From: Acanthaster planci
Lineage: Eukaryota > Echinodermata > Asteroidea > Valvatida > Acanthasteridae
Assembly: GCF_001949145.1 (NCBI RefSeq)
Contig: NW_019091409.1
Span: forward strand, 45,917-107,916
DNA: 62,000 bases
Direction: 5' to 3'
Part shown: positions 1 through 14,212 of the stretch, in pieces
How the letters are laid out: the number at the start of each line of letters is the position of its first letter
Position numbering within the stretch: position 1 is the first letter of the stretch
Program-made: the position numbers and the translations under genes
The notes under the pieces: generated by a model
Told to the model about the DNA's origin: nothing
Databases searched by the model: none
Seen by the model: only the letters and a program-made list of their open reading frames with translations

Positions 1-3000
1 ATGCAGTCAGCCAAGTGGGTTCAACTGCTCGACGAGTGACTGTTCCCGCAGTAATGACACGAGGGATAATAGCACCATAGAAACTATCTTCATCGTAGTC
101 ATGGTTACGGGTCACAGCTCGAGGAAGATGGTTCTTCTCAAGTCCAACAACCATCTGTGAACTTTTAAGGCCAAAGTGAGGAATCCAAGGGTTAGTTTGT
201 TCTAAGAAAGGTAAAAGCACTACCTTCTACAGACAATTTACACAAAAACAAAAAAAAAGCAAACTTCAGATTGAAGCAGAACATTGTATCAAATTTTTGT
301 TTCTCACTTAACTTTTTAAAATAACAATTTTAAAAAATCATTGTCAAAAGTGCAATCATCAGCCCCTTGTTTGAATGCAGGTATTTTGCGAAATCTCTTT
401 ATAGAATAACCTCCTCATCCAAGACACCCCATTAAATCAGCTTTTTTGAAAAAACTTTTTGGGGGGGGATATTTTAGGGAGGTGCAGACTTCAACTTGTT
501 AACCCTTAGAGTCAAACGATTTAACCAATACATGTACACTAACTTGATAACCTTAGAGTCAAATGATTTAACCAATACACTAATTTGATAACCCTTAGAG
601 TCAAATGATTTTACCAATACACTAACTTGATAACCCTTAAAGTCAAATGATTTACTAATAAACTAACTTGATAACCCTTAGAGTCAAATGATTTACTAAT
701 ACACTAACTTGATAACCCCTAGAGCTCAGTAGTTTAACCATAAACTCTTCACAAAACCTTCGAGAACAGCGTAATTTTCTTCAATACTTCATTCTGGATG
801 AAGCCTTGAATGTAGAACTGAATAATTCTCTTACTTAATTCTCTTGCTTGCATTTCTCCAAAATGAGATGAGTTTATTGATCTCCAAGATACGAGTGGCT
901 TGTGCTCCTCCTGCCGAAGCTAAAGTTCCATCTTCAAGTTTATTCAAGAAGTCCTTGGCTAAGGGGTTACCAACTTTGTTTGATCCACCATCCTAAGACA
1001 GCAACAAGACACATTGTTAGGAACTTCACAAAGCTCAAAACAAATTATGAAAAACACAAGTACAATGTATTACAAATTAATTGGCCAACTTGAATGCTTG
1101 GAAGTAATTTACTGTTTTGTTGTTACAATGGGAATATTTATTCTGATGTTGAGAAAGCATATGAACTATTACAATGACATCTGTCAGGAGAGCGATAACA
1201 TGCATAGGGAGCCACCTCAGTGTTCATCTAGACATTGTTGTTGGTCTCAGATGCTAGAGCAAAGCAATCAGTTCATTTTCATATTTCCCCTCAACTATGG
1301 TTTGCGGTTTGGACCAGGTTAGCCACTCAAGGGCACCTGTTAAACCACAGAGAGTGACTAACGACCAGGCACAGTCCAATCAACTAGAACCATTACATGA
1401 AAAGATTTGCTTTGGCAAGATTGAATAACTGTCCTGAGAACCACCTTCTGAGGACTAATTCTGCTTTCATATCAGGTCTAAATAAAGGTTATGATCAAGG
1501 ATTTGGATTCACTTGTTAAAAATAGTTTGCTAAGAATGGTTTCAGCGAAATGGTGTTGCCAAAACCTTTCACTGTATTAAGAATTATGTATCGTCTGATT
1601 TCATTTTACAAACATTGCTCTCCATAGGAATGTGCACTGTTTAACTGGGACTGAACATGTGTGTTTGATGTCATCAAAATGTTGTTCTGGCCATGAGCAC
1701 CACATGCCATGTGTACATATTGATGTACAAGTACAGAAATTTTTTTGGGTAACTAAAGAATAGTTCTTTTCTCATCCCTCTGAATAATGCCTTCTCAGAT
1801 AGAAAAAAACAAGAAGTTAAGACTTTGGTCTGCTAAGTTAGGTGGCTTGTGTCTATTTCTTCGTCCATGGTTGACCAATCCAAGGCCACTCTTCTGCTAG
1901 TATTGTTAGGGGAAGGGGAGCAACCTACTATGGCCCCCATCAGGCCAAATGTCAACCCTCCTTTGCAGGATAACAGGTTGCCAGTAAAACTTTGTCACAA
2001 CTGATCCAGAACAAATGTAGAGCTGCTTGCTGGTGAAGTAAAGTGCTACCAGCAACTTGTTCCGGAAGAGTTTTAAGACGGCCTCTTATTAACACTGTGA
2101 ATTAGGAAACTCTTCACAACTGGTACCTTGTGTGGAAGCCTATAGAACCAGCAGCCAGGTATCTTGACATCATGGTAAGGCTGTTGACTATGATCATCTG
2201 AAGTGTCTTTTGGATTACCAGGGGGCTTTAGAGAAGGTATTCTATCATTATCATCAGACTGTCAATAAGAATGTTGGAAATGAACAGTTAGCACTGAGTT
2301 GGTAGCATCTTTCTCACCAGCTCTAGCCTGTCAGAATGATTTACATGTACATATCACTAGTCACAGGTGCAGTTTTCGCCACGTTCCATCAACAATGAAA
2401 TTTGTTTCCAAAGGTTCCTATGAGTTTCCTGCTTCCTCCAAAACTTGCAAAAATGGTTATTTCCTGAAAGTCGGGTCCCCAAGAACTAGTCCACTCTGCT
2501 GACAAATTTAGCCACTTTGGGATTTTTCTCTCTTAGGATTTTTATGCTCAGCTCAACAAAGAAATAAAATTTCAAACAATTTTCATTAATTATGTTTAGT
2601 TGAATTCCTTTATTTGATAATCACAGAGCGCATGTAATTTGACTGTTTAGTGTCAACTTGGTTGCCTTGTGATTTTTTAATTCCGTCATTTGATAATCAC
2701 GGGGCGCATGTAATTTGACTGTTTAGTGTCAACTTGGTTGCCTTGTGATTTTTTAATTCCTTCATTTGATAATCACGGGGCGCATGTAATTTGACTGTCT
2801 AATGTCAACTTGGTTGCCTTGTGATTTTTTGACACTCTGTGTGACTACACAAAACAACACCTGTTCCATGATTAAGTTTTGAAAGAGTCTGTACAGCAAA
2901 CATTATGAAGCGGACTTGGAATCTATAATAAATTACTAAGAATGATCCTAAGCTTACCATACTTTCGTCCTCACTGTAAGTCCAATAGTCTTCAACATTG

Positions 3001-6000
3001 GATTGTATCACACTAGCTTGTGAATCCAAGTCTATCGGTGATGTTTTTATGTTCAGTGAAGGTGCACTGTTATCAGGAATCTTGTCCTGGATGAAACTCT
3101 TCAAGCTGCTGTTTAAATCAAGAACCAAAGAAAAATCATTCAATGGCAATGGTTAACGGTTAACCATTAATTTCCTTATCCCAAAAAAATAGTTAGCTGG
3201 AACAGATTATGTGTCTGCAACTTCTTTAGAACACAAAATGTGAGCCTATTTTATCCTCTATGAACACACCTTGTTTTGAAAGAAGTTTGGATGGAAATTT
3301 AGCCTAACTATTCTAGGGTTTTGAATTCAACCATGTACATGAAGTATGCTCTTTTAGTTCAGTACTTGTGCGTCTGAGAGTGTGCACAGAACAATTTTGT
3401 GAGTTGCATGTGCTTGGGTAGGATTCAAACCCAAGACCACTTGTTTATTTAGTACTGATATCTCTTTATCATGACACAACCTCCCCCACATCCCTAAAGC
3501 TCAACCTATTACAACGGTGTTGAAAGCCACTGTGTAAAGGGTACGTAAATGTGTCTACATGACAATGCTTACAGTATATTCCATAATTCCTATCTGAAGT
3601 GAAATGTGGATTTAAGAAACATCTTTCACAATGCTCTGAACTTCCAAGAGAATGTCAGGAAAACCTGGCAATATTACTTAAAAACCCACACCAATGACCT
3701 CCTCACTGTAAATATTCTATCCCTAAAAAACACTCACATTTCAACCTTTCAGCAACTTTTTCATAATCCATGGCTTATACTGCAAATACCTTTACCAAGT
3801 TTGTGATCTACTTCACAAACCAAGCCAAATTTTCTGTGGGGTGATGCATGGAAAGTCCACTTACTTTACAGGAAACTGTACTGTCTCCCGGTTTTGTTTA
3901 CTTCCTCCATCATCATTTTCAAGTTCTTCCTTCCTCTCTTCCTCTTTCCTTTCAGGCACAAGGTAACCCCATCCATGCCTTGAGTCATAATGCAGTGGGT
4001 AGCCTTCCCATGTCAATCGCAGGAGTTTTGGAGCTATTCTAACTTGAGAGCTAATGAGACAAGGTCCTGGAGCCCAATCATTATCTACCTTCCTGGGACA
4101 AAGCTCTCGATACCACCTGTTGGCAAATTAATGACAGACAATTCTCAAATTCATATTAAATATGATGACAGTCCCAAACTCAGTCGTCAACATTTCATCT
4201 GAATGTAGTCAATTTACAGATTTTTGTGGGACATTTGAATCTTTCTCAAAGCCAAGTCACTCAAACCAATCCTTTTTCCATTTATTTGACTCAAATTCAT
4301 TAAAATTTGAGAACACTGATTAACTGTGGGCAATTATTTTGTCTTAAATTAAACTTAAAGTAACTAAGACAGTTAAGACCCTTCGTATTCATTTATGCCA
4401 TGTCTGTGCCATTTTCCAAATAAGGAGATTGTTTACGACTACTTGCAAGGAACATACCATTACATGTCCAGAGGGATGTTAAAATAAAGTAAACTTGTTG
4501 AAGAAAATGATGTTCACTGGGGAAGTATTTGATTAACTAGATGTATACAGTGGAGCCCTGACCCTGTGTCAAACAAGCGACACAGTGGGGACAAGGTAAA
4601 CCCTGTGTAACTTGTGGAAGCTCATCAAACACACTATCTCCTGAGCCAGTCTTAACAAAAACCACCCCAGCCAAGCACATACATTTCATGCATGTGTTTA
4701 TTCCCTTGGTCACAAATACATGTTCCTAGACAGTTCAGCCATTTGTATGGGTCAAGAGTTCAAAACATGGTCGGTCTTAAATGGTTATTCATAAACATGC
4801 AACTTGACCATGTAATGACATTTGACAATGCCCACTGCGATGTGACAATACGCACTGCGTGAATCACATGCTGGCACCTGGATACAAGACAGGTTAATCG
4901 ATTCTGATTGATTTGCCACATTCACACCAAGTCCATATAAGGAGATTCTTACGGACTAATTGCACAAGGATGTGGGTAGTTGAGGAAATGAAAGTAAATT
5001 ACTGACCAAAATCCTTGGAAATTTACCACATACTGACTCTCCGACTAAAATGGTATTTATGAACGGGAATATTTATGTGCTTGGTCAGTCTTAAACTACA
5101 TGTAACGTTTAAGACCAGCTCAGGAAAATGAAAACTAATGATGTTCTGGTATAAGTCACATCCATTCTCCTGAGCCAAGCACATAGCTAGTCCCTTATGC
5201 ATTGGATGGCTGCGCACCACTTCAATCAGTGCACATCACATGTGCACCAATCTCCATATAAGGAGATTGTTTACAACTTTTCCTTTAAAATAAATGACAA
5301 TAGCTTGTTTATAAGAAAAACTGCTATCCGTCCAGTATTAAACTTACATCTATTGGCCTTGAGTAGAACAATAAGTTGTAAATGAAAGGAAATATGATTT
5401 GCCTGTCACAGAATTGAATTTTTCTAATTAAAAAACTTCCTCCAACAAATGCTAAATGGCTTACATTGGGTATCCCACCATGTGCTGTTTAATCTTTGGT
5501 ATCCGTTTGGCTGTTTCCATGACTTCTCTTAATCGCTCCTGTCTTGCTTCATTCTCCAACCTTTCCTCTTCAGTTAATCCATCTCCCACCACCATCTCAA
5601 CTCCTTGAGATGTTTTCATCACAGGCATTACATCTTTATCAGCATCGTCCTTAGACATTTCACACACAGTTGTAGCCTCCTCTTCCACACTTTTTGATGT
5701 CCATGTAGCTCTACGCTTCTTATGGATAACTTCTTTCTTAAGTCTATAGTCTTCTGTTGACCAGTCTAGTTCCCAGAGCCAGGGGTCCTCTACATAACTG
5801 AACCCAAAGGAATCATAATAGATCATTTTTATACCTGACCTGAAAATGGTATTTGATTGGCCCAGCATGATCACATGACTGGGTGACAAATCAGCCTCAC
5901 TGCTAATCACATCACATGGTGATATCATAGATTATTCCCCATAGTCCACACCCATAATGGAGGAACTGTTAACCAGGCCATGTAATGGTACCTCTACTTC

Positions 6001-9000
6001 CTTTTCCATACAATTGATAACAATAAACTAGAGGTATCATTTACTTGGCACTGCAAACTGTTCAGTTTTATGGGATGCCATAATTTTGGGGGATGGTGGA
6101 AGTTTGTTTCTTCATATCTGATCTTAAACATACATACATAGACGTATATCTGTTCAGTTTTAAGTTACATGAAGATTTTACTCCAAAATGTATGTTTAAA
6201 ATGCAAAGATATTGGTTTCGATCAAGACATGTGTAACAAACACAATTAAACCAATGCTGGGACGTATCGAGTCCATACACGTCATACAGCTTTCTGTGCA
6301 CTAACAACTGAGGTACATGTACTCAACAATTCAATTAAATCCTAGAAATTCAAGGTAAAGAAACAGTGTAAAGAATTGAAGACAGCGGGAGAACGGATCA
6401 ATTATTAACTGCTATGAGGTGGGATGTAATGGTTTAACACTCTCAGGGATACACAGGTTCCTTGGTTTCATCTCGGGTGCTATGAATCCTTAGAGTGTTG
6501 AAATACATGTATCATGTCCCACATTCCAAAAGACAATAAATGTTAACTGTCTGTCAGACTGATAGGTTTAATGATTTCCATTTCTTCAGAGCCTTACCCA
6601 TCATTTTGCATGAGTTGGCAAGCATCATTAGCAAGATGCATCAGAGCCATTTTCATCTCTTGTTGGAGGTCATCGTATGTTTCTTGTGATTCCCTCAGAT
6701 AGCGTTCCCAGTTTTGATTGACAGGCAAGTAGGCTTGACCCATCTCTAAAGTGGCAGCAAACGTTACTGGATGGGGGAACCTAAAATAAGATGGATAAAC
6801 TCACATATTTACAAACTAACTTCACCATGACACTTGTATAAAATTAGTTATGTGCACGTACATCACCTGTCAACTTCCCATAAATTAAAATGTTCCGAAT
6901 TCAAACAACACCTCACAAAAACATTTCTTTGGAATAGGAAATAAAATTCCACTCACCTTTCACAAAATTTAGGGAACAGGTGAGTGAAGACAACATGAGT
7001 TGCTTCTACATCCTTAGCACAATAGGACATCAGTTCCTAAAAAGGCAGAAATATTAAACCAGATGGTCACACAACAATTAAGCAAATATATGTTGGACTT
7101 TGTGCAGCATAACTACATGTACCTGTGCACAAAACAACTTGTGTGTATCACATGCTTTCGTGTGCATGAAGAAGGAAACAACTGATGTACGGTACACATG
7201 TAGGAAGCAGGATAATAGTTTCTAAGGGGCATGCTTGAAGAACAAATTGGTTGAGAGCTCATAAACATGTATGGCACTACAGAGTACCAAAGTGAATACG
7301 TCACACGCACAAATATGTCTGTAAAAGGCATTAACATGTAAACCATGTACATGTACTTCATTCATTTGTACATGTGTGGCATTTACTAGTTCTGAATGAT
7401 GCCAGCCTTTGGTACTCTAGGTCCATGAAAGTAGTACATATACCAACAAGCTGCCTGCTGACAACTTTCCAAAAATGAAGGATATGATTGATTACAAATG
7501 AAAATTTATGCAAAGTTTCACCATTTTGAAAGTTGTGCACGGACATGTCCACTGTACGTCAAACTTCATAATACTAATGTAGTTCTCTAATACCTGAAAA
7601 TCACTGCGTACATCCTCCATTGTGCCTGTAACAAATGTGTCTCGTTTGCTCTTGTCTAACCTTTCATTATCTCGACTATAAAGAGCATACACATCAGCAA
7701 GATTATTTGGACTGCTTGCATCAAGCCACTTGGTGGACTGTAAAGAAATGTGAAAAATGAAAATTAAGCTATACTTTGATTGTCAAAATATTGGTTAAAA
7801 AATTGTACTTTGCAAAATATACATGTGTACCCCACCAAATACAAATCTTGAATTTGGGGAGTCAGGTTGTGGTGGTACTTTCCCCCCCCCCCACCTCTGT
7901 GACCCAGGGTACAAATCCTCTTCATGTACACGCTGGCATTTCTAAACAAGTAACAAATGAACTGTTCTCCCTCAAACCACGCGAGTCAATTTAAATGGAT
8001 CTTCAAAAGTTTTTTTGGTGTTTTGACGGTGTAAAACGGTTTCATTAGAACAAGTTAATAATGTAGGCCAACGCATTTGGGGGGAAGGTCATCATTTCTT
8101 GGACCATACATGTAATTTACTAGACTTTTGTGGGTCTACATGTATGTAGAGCAACATATTCAAAGTCCTGATTGCCAGACATTTCATTTTGTTTAGTAAT
8201 GACATGGTCATGGCAAGCACCAATACTGTCATCATCATTTTGATGAGAACTGTATTGGGATTTTATAAGCAAGCACTGTAACATACAAGTCAATCAGTAA
8301 GTGCCCTTGGACAAAAATAATTTGAATTTGAAAGGAAATTACATTCCTCTTCACTAAACTTGCCTCACGCGTGACCGTTTGGCACTGGTTTGGCTGACAA
8401 AGTTGTTTCGTGTGAAGTCCTCATGTACATGTAGATGGATGCTTATTGCCAACACTATGCCACTGCATGTACTTGTAAATGTACACAGTATTTCAACTTC
8501 TTACTTATTTCAACATGTCATTCTCCCACATGATCATAAACTATCACCTAAACCAGCCATTTATGTATGATTAATCATAACCAACGGGAGAAGGAATCTG
8601 CTATATCCTTTGCTTTTTCTGCGTATTATTACAACACAGTTTTTTCAAGCAATGATGCTCAACCTTCCAGAATTTTTCTCCAGGAAGTCCAATGATCATT
8701 TTGAAACCAATTTTATGAAAGTTGGATATTAGTATGTGCTTCTCAGCTGCTCATGGAGAAGAGTGGGCCTCTTAAATAAAATTTGTCAATGCTCCATTTT
8801 GTCAGTGTTTTCACAAAGTGACTAAAAACTGGAAAATTGATCATTTTTTGATCTTGAGATTTTACTTCCTGTGATCCAAAGAAAAACTTAGCAGAGTTTC
8901 AAAGCAAAATGTTGTTTACTTTCCTAATAACTACAAAAAAACAACCAACGAAAAGCTCAGTCTCTGTGTTTCTTTGTTTTCATGAAGAGACAAGAAGTCA

Positions 9001-11161
9001 CATCATTAGCAGGGCAAAAGTAGAGACAATACGCTCTATCTCTGCACAAGTTTGTGTGCGCACACATCGTGTGTGATGTTGTACATAAACACCGCGCGAG
9101 TTGAAATGTAATGAAATGTACAGAAACAATTTTCTTCAAGCGCACATTTTTTTCACGAAGTGACAAAAAGTATGTACCGGGTATAAAGCAATAGGAAAAA
9201 TATAAAGACCTCTAGGTTTTTCTGTTTTTATAAAGTGAAAAACCTTTTACTAGTTTTTATTAATGAATTATTCTTTAATTAAAACAATATATCTGTAACT
9301 AAATGTGGATTAGTATTTTCCAAGCCTTACATTTCAGGACTTTTTACAATATACAGGTGATTGAACATGTGTATTGAAATGGCTGGTATTTTCAAATGCA
9401 TTTATCTTGGAATGTCCTTTTGACAAAACTTTGAGGTTCAACTTCAAGGCCATAAATTCGTAGTTTTCACTCGCTTTGCCTTGTAAAGGTAATGCAAAGT
9501 TGGAACATTTGAAACAAATAACTACAAGTCTGCTGTGTCGCAAGCTGCAATGCTGCACATACATGTACTTTCCCTTACTGAGCTAGCAAGTCGAGTTGAA
9601 TGCAGCTTACATGTATCAGCAAAAGGAAAAGAAAAGTATTATAAATGACCAGTAAAGATACCAAGAAATCTTTCTACTGATCAAATAGACGACTTACAGG
9701 AGGTCCAGCAGGCTTCTTGCTGGCTTTCTTTGCTAAGTACTGAGTCTTGGCTCCTTTTCCAGTCCGGTCAGCAAGCCACAAAGCTCGTTGGTATGTAGTC
9801 AGTCCCGACACTGCCATGTGTAGACTCAATGTATCCAAGAAACGGGTTTTAGTACCCTATAAATATACATCAAACAAACTGGACAAAATCATCATGATAT
9901 TACAAATAAACAGGGGCATTGTTTATGTGAACCCAAAACCAATGCACATACCTTCAGGAAATACTGTTCTTTGATGAAACTGCGGTCAAAGCTAACGTTG
10001 TGACCAACAACTAGTCGTTCTTTCCAACGAACTGATTCGGATAATCTAAACGAATTAGTTGTTTCCATGGGGATAAGATCAGCAGGAGTGATGCGGGGAG
10101 AAAGGGAGAGATGCTCCTCCACTAGACGCTCACTACACCAAGAATACCTGCAAAAGAAAAAGGATGAGGGACGTTACATGTAGGTATGTGTACACAAATG
10201 ATTGGCTGGGCAGCAGCATATGATTACAAATATCATACAAAAGGTAGAGATAGATCCTTATCCAACTCTGTCGTGTGTGAATTTATGTGTGCATTGTAGG
10301 CTCAATATCTACATGTGTGCACATCCAGCATTTTGGTTTTTTTTCCTGTCTTCCAATAATTCACAAGATTTCCTAGCATACATGTATTTGCATTATCTCT
10401 TCACTGGTTTCATTGTGTTGATAGCAAAGTGCCACTGATCAGGCCTTCTAATATTTTTAAGGATTAGAATCAGGAAGAAAATCTTGAAAGATTTCACAGA
10501 AAAAGCCTTTATTGTTTTTGTCCCCTATGCAATGCATCCACAATTCTTACCAGGCTTCTGTTGAGGCAGCCACAGCTAGAGTTGGGAAATTACCCTCAGC
10601 CATCAGACATTCCACATCAAATACAACAGCTTCTTCTAATGGGTAGTCCACTGCTGTCTGGTTTCCACTCCCATCATACATTGTCCAGCCTTTCATAAAT
10701 GCCCACTCCTGTGGCATTGTTGGAAGTGATCCAAATGACAACGCTTCTGATATCTTGATGTATTTATCACTCTGTTTATTGGCCAGAACCCGGAAATGCT
10801 CATCAATATTCCTCCCATAGAGTTTAGGAAGTTTGAAATCCACCTCAGGGAGAAAGTCAACATGCTTGCCCCATAAGCCATGGTCTTTTAGATGCTGGAT
10901 GCTTTTCTGAATGTCTTCCGAAGAGGGCTCCATCTGTCTTCGTCTTTTATCAGACTTGAAGATTTGTTCATGCAGATGCTGAGACAACATTTGTATATTG
11001 ATTGGGTTGAGTCTTGGCTTGTATGAGGAGTCGGAACAACTACGGCAGCTTATCAAAGGAAAGGGGTTTGCCAATACATGTACATGTTGCTGTATGATCC
11101 ATCTCTGGCATTTAATACTGAAGCAATGGCTGCAGAGTGGAATTCTCAATAAGTGGGTCAT
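1..11161 (-). CDS. POLG: DNA polymerase gamma catalytic subunit, mitochondrial (partial, 3' end off the left edge)
   Basis: Family-A DNA polymerase that replicates and proofreads mitochondrial DNA. Twelve coding exons read on the minus strand: 10551-11161, 9952-10147, 9698-9856, 7594-7737, 6957-7036, 6598-6780, 5465-5797, 3865-4116, 2958-3108, 2127-2258, 835-992, 1-161. All junctions are GT/AG and all phases agree. The start is a true ATG at 11161, followed by a basic, Ser/Arg/Cys-containing segment fitting a mitochondrial presequence. Exonuclease motifs are intact: Exo [13 protein letters not shown], Exo [14 protein letters not shown], Exo [16 protein letters not shown]. Further landmarks are [60 protein letters not shown] and [16 protein letters not shown], the last just before polymerase motif A. 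The polymerase palm lies outside the window. Exons 8-10 carry a poorly conserved acidic spacer, as expected for the accessory region. The exon-9 acceptor could be 3 bases further in. A non-coding 5' exon upstream of 11161 is possible but not resolved. Assignment is secure; exon borders are my reading. Confidence 0.95.
495..735. repeat. 42-bp minisatellite, about 6 copies
   Basis: Tandem units carrying the word TTAGAGTCAAATGATTTA followed by an A/C-rich part and AACTTGATAACCC. The anchor GAGTCAAA (or variant) recurs at about 509, 556, 598, 640, 681 and 722, giving periods of 47, 42, 42, 41 and 41. It lies in the POLG intron between exons ending at 835 and starting at 161. Confidence 0.9.
2603..2829. 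repeat. 76-bp tandem repeat, three copies
   Basis: The unit starts AATTCC at 2603, 2679 and 2755, an exact 76-base period. Copies two and three are almost identical (GATAATCACGGGGCGCATG core); copy one differs at a few bases. It lies in the POLG intron between the 2958 and 2258 exon borders. Confidence 0.93.
4416..5278 (+). repeat. Three copies of a 25-mer with a CArG-box match
   Basis: The words CCAAATAAGGAGATTGTTTA (4416), CCATATAAGGAGATTCTTAC (4933) and CCATATAAGGAGATTGTTTA (5254) are related 25-mers, each ending in a variant of CGACT/GGACT/CAACT. The first ten bases of each fit CC(A/T)6GG, the SRF-binding CArG consensus. Flanks share shorter similarity (GTGCCA/CACCAA upstream; related cagtcttaa and ctcctgagcca words), so this may be a local duplication rather than selected sites. 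The cluster lies in the POLG intron between exons 3865-4116 and 5465-5797. Confidence 0.6.
6421..6525. repeat. Imperfect palindrome in POLG intron
   Basis: The arm 6421-6449 (GGGATG..TTTAACACTCTCAGGGA) is mirrored by 6487-6525, whose reverse complement reads GGGACATG..TTTCAACACTCTAAGGA. The spacer is about 37 bases. It could form a hairpin; perhaps a short MITE fragment. Confidence 0.45.
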
Positions 11162-14112
11162 TCTTACTTCGAAAACTGTTAAAGAAGATCATATACATGT
11201 ACATGTAAATTATTGGGTCTATATCTAGACCCACAAACAGGGCCCTACGCATACTCCATCATCGATATACAGCATCATTGAAAGAGTATACAATGTACGT
11301 AGAGCTCTGTTTACTGATCTAGACTGCCATATGCACTTTTATGCATTGGTACGTGTACATGTATCTTCATGTACCAGTATGTGACAGAAAAATGACTTTC
11401 TTTTGAAACAGCAGTTTAGTTTCCCAGGAAAGAACATGAAATTAAAATTTTAATGTGTAAATATGACCAAAGTAAAGCTCTAAAATACCACAAAACACGA
11501 TCATTGAAGGAAAGCACACAGCTCAGTGAAACTTGGTAAGGTTAGAATAAAAGGATGTGTACGTAAATAATAATGGTAATGAAACATAACGGCAAAATGA
11601 TATAACCCACCCAAGTCTAAAACACACAAAGCATCCACATCCCCCATAGTCTCCAGCTACATGTACTTCAAGAACTGTACGGTCTATACAACCTTACAGA
11701 TAGCCATATACAAACTTATAAACACATTGTAGCTGTTTGATTGTGCCAACTTACCCTTCCACAGCTATTTGTGCAACCAAAGTTCACACATGCCTTTTGG
11801 TGAAGTAAGGTGTCAAATGGGAAGGTTTATTCACCCTAGGCCTATATCCTCATTAAAATGGTGAAATTCTTGAGCATTTTACCCATCCACACTACAGAAA
11901 GTCACCAGCGTCACTGAGCATGTACTCTCTGACCAATTGCTGAGGTAAATAAACCTCCCCATCTGACATCTAACTTCACCAAGAACTTTGTTTGAAATTT
12001 GGTTGCACAAATAGCTGTGATGGAAGGGTTGGTTGGCACAATCAAAACATGTTTACCGGAGTTTGTACATGGCTATCTGTTAGGTTTTTATAAACCTTAC
12101 AGTTCTGGAAGTAGTCTCGAGCGGTAGGCCTACACCTAATCATATGCATGGAGGTAGAATACCTATAGCAACGTGCACTCAACATGCTCAAGCTCACCCT
12201 GGAATTGGACTCAGGCTGGACCTACATATATGTACATACCTACAGTAGGCCTATATATAGGGCCTATCCAAGAATTGTGCACGCAAAGTGTGTGTACACG
12301 TGTGACGTGGTCATGGTGATATGCGTAGGCCTAAGTCTGGCATGTCCAGAGAAATCGTGAAGGACGCGAATTGTGTACGACTGATCCGACCAGCACGGTG
12401 AAAACAACCCGAGGTTAATGCACTTTTGCCATGCAAAACAACGTAGGCCTAAAATGCATCTGCTTTTCACCTAGCACTGACCCGAGGTCAAGCACACCTA
12501 TCCAGACCAAATAAAGCAAGGTTAAATACTTAGGCGGCATTTCTTACTATACTTCTTCCCGCAGGGTGACTTCCAGCATGGAATCTGCACGATGTGGCAT
12601 CCACGTGTAATTATGGAGACATTATGATCATACATATATATGTAGGCTACATGTACAATGTACATTCAAGGCGCTTTTGAAATGAGCGCCTGTTAATCAA
12701 GAGAGGGCGGTATTTGTGTGCTTCGTGCTGCGCCAGCATTGTTTATGCGCTCAAATTCAGGTCTGACCTGTTATTTTACTGTTTACAATCAGCCAGATTT
12801 CTGGCCAAATGGACAAATATAACTTGAGCCAATATATTCTTTCTTTTGAACTTGTGATAATGGCAGTGGCGATGTTAAAATAATAAAATTACAAAATTGA
12901 CGACACAAGTGTGAAGTTCAACAGGTTTTTTCAGTGAAGCGAGGAAAGGTTGAAGATGAAATACAAACAACGTAAAATCGATGACAATTTCTTTCACCTT
13001 TGTTAAACAAACATTTGTGTGTACTTCTGCTTAGAATATATTAATTGTAGAAAATTAAACTTTATATTAATGACTATTCAGAGGGAAAGGATAAGAATGG
13101 AAAATTATTATTTTCGGACCTTTATACCACAATTAAGTTTTACTAAAAATCGAAATTATCCTCTGTTATACAAACAATTCGAAACTTTTCACTTTGAAAT
13201 CTCGTTACATTGTATCTGGGCAAATAGGGATCCATCTCTATGCAGGGCTTAATTGAAACCGGTATTAAGTTAGGAGTGTGACATGGGGATAAAATAAATG
13301 TCAAATTGGTAAAAGCCGTATCGGTTGTGTTCAGCTTACGCGCCCTGCCACATTTCGATATCCCATTTGGAACAGACCATCTAGGGTCGCGACACGACCA
13401 CGGTCTGAAGTAGTTCATTCACTTTTCTTAGAGCCTGGTCAAGGGTGTATACCTGCATGTTTACCCACATCACACTAGCGTTGATCACCCATTAGCATTA
13501 CAAAAAGTGTGTCACATTCGTGACTCTCTTTCACTTAGAACAGAAAACTTCCTACCTTTCACCATGTGGGCAATAAGACATCTGATTCCAAAAGAACCGT
13601 TTAGTTATAATCCTGCAAATGCAAAGAAAGTACACAGTTAAATGAAATAAAATTAATTAGCCTTTTCCCACTATGAATTAGCGCACTCTTGTCACATAAA
13701 TCCACCATGTACGATTATGAGGAAAGTGTGTAAGAGCAATGATTAGAAACGTAATATTTTCGTGTAATGGATTACAATTCCCCCTTGACGTGATTGGTTT
13801 TCCAATTTACATAATAAATTATCGTGTTTTTTTTCGTTCTGATTAAAATATAGTCCAGAAACGGATTGCGTGACATATGCATGAACCGTTGGTTGTATCA
13901 AATACATTCTGAAGAGTTACATGTATAATCTCTACGAGGAATCGAGACAAACAGCAACGATTACAAAGCAGCCATTTGGTACAGCTGCGTACTGCAAGGC
14001 CTTCATTACAAAGTGTCAGAGAACTTCATTTCTCAGAATATTTGATAAGTGCAAACATTGAAGACCTTAGTTTTGTTGTCAATTCAGAATTACTTTCGTC
14101 ACTGTTATAGCT
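11162..14112. other. Non-coding stretch upstream of POLG
   Basis: Apart from the fold-back element, no coding region is supported. The palindrome TAGGCCTA and near variants recur around 11850, 12131, 12247, 12334 and 12444. The POLG promoter must lie here if the 5' UTR is unspliced or nearly so, but no clear TATA box or initiator can be assigned. Confidence 0.5.
11660..12120. mobile_element. Fold-back (MITE-like) element with about 190-bp inverted arms
   Basis: The left arm (about 11660-11855) is repeated in reverse complement at about 11925-12120. Matching landmarks from outside in are CTTCAAGAACTGTA / TACAGTTCTGGAAG, CAGATAGCCATATACAAACT / AGTTTGTACATGGCTATCTG, CAGCTATTTGTGCAACCAAA / TTTGGTTGCACAAATAGCTG, and GGTTTATTCACC / GGTAAATAAACC. 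The central spacer is about 70 bases. No ORF is inside, as for a non-autonomous fold-back element. It lies 500 bases upstream of the POLG start codon, either in the promoter region or in a 5' intron. Confidence 0.7.
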
Positions 14113-14212
14113 AAGGGCTCCCAATATCTTTTGATTTCTCTCTCAAGTATACTCTGACGAGCAAGGGCTCCCAATATCTTTTGATTTCTCTCTTAAGTAT
14201 ACTCTGACGAGT
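14113..14212. repeat. 50-bp direct duplication
   Basis: AAGGGCTCCCAATATCTTTT starts at 14113 and again at 14163; the two 50-base units differ by a single base (CTCTCAAG versus CTCTTAAG), so the duplication is recent. Confidence 0.95.
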
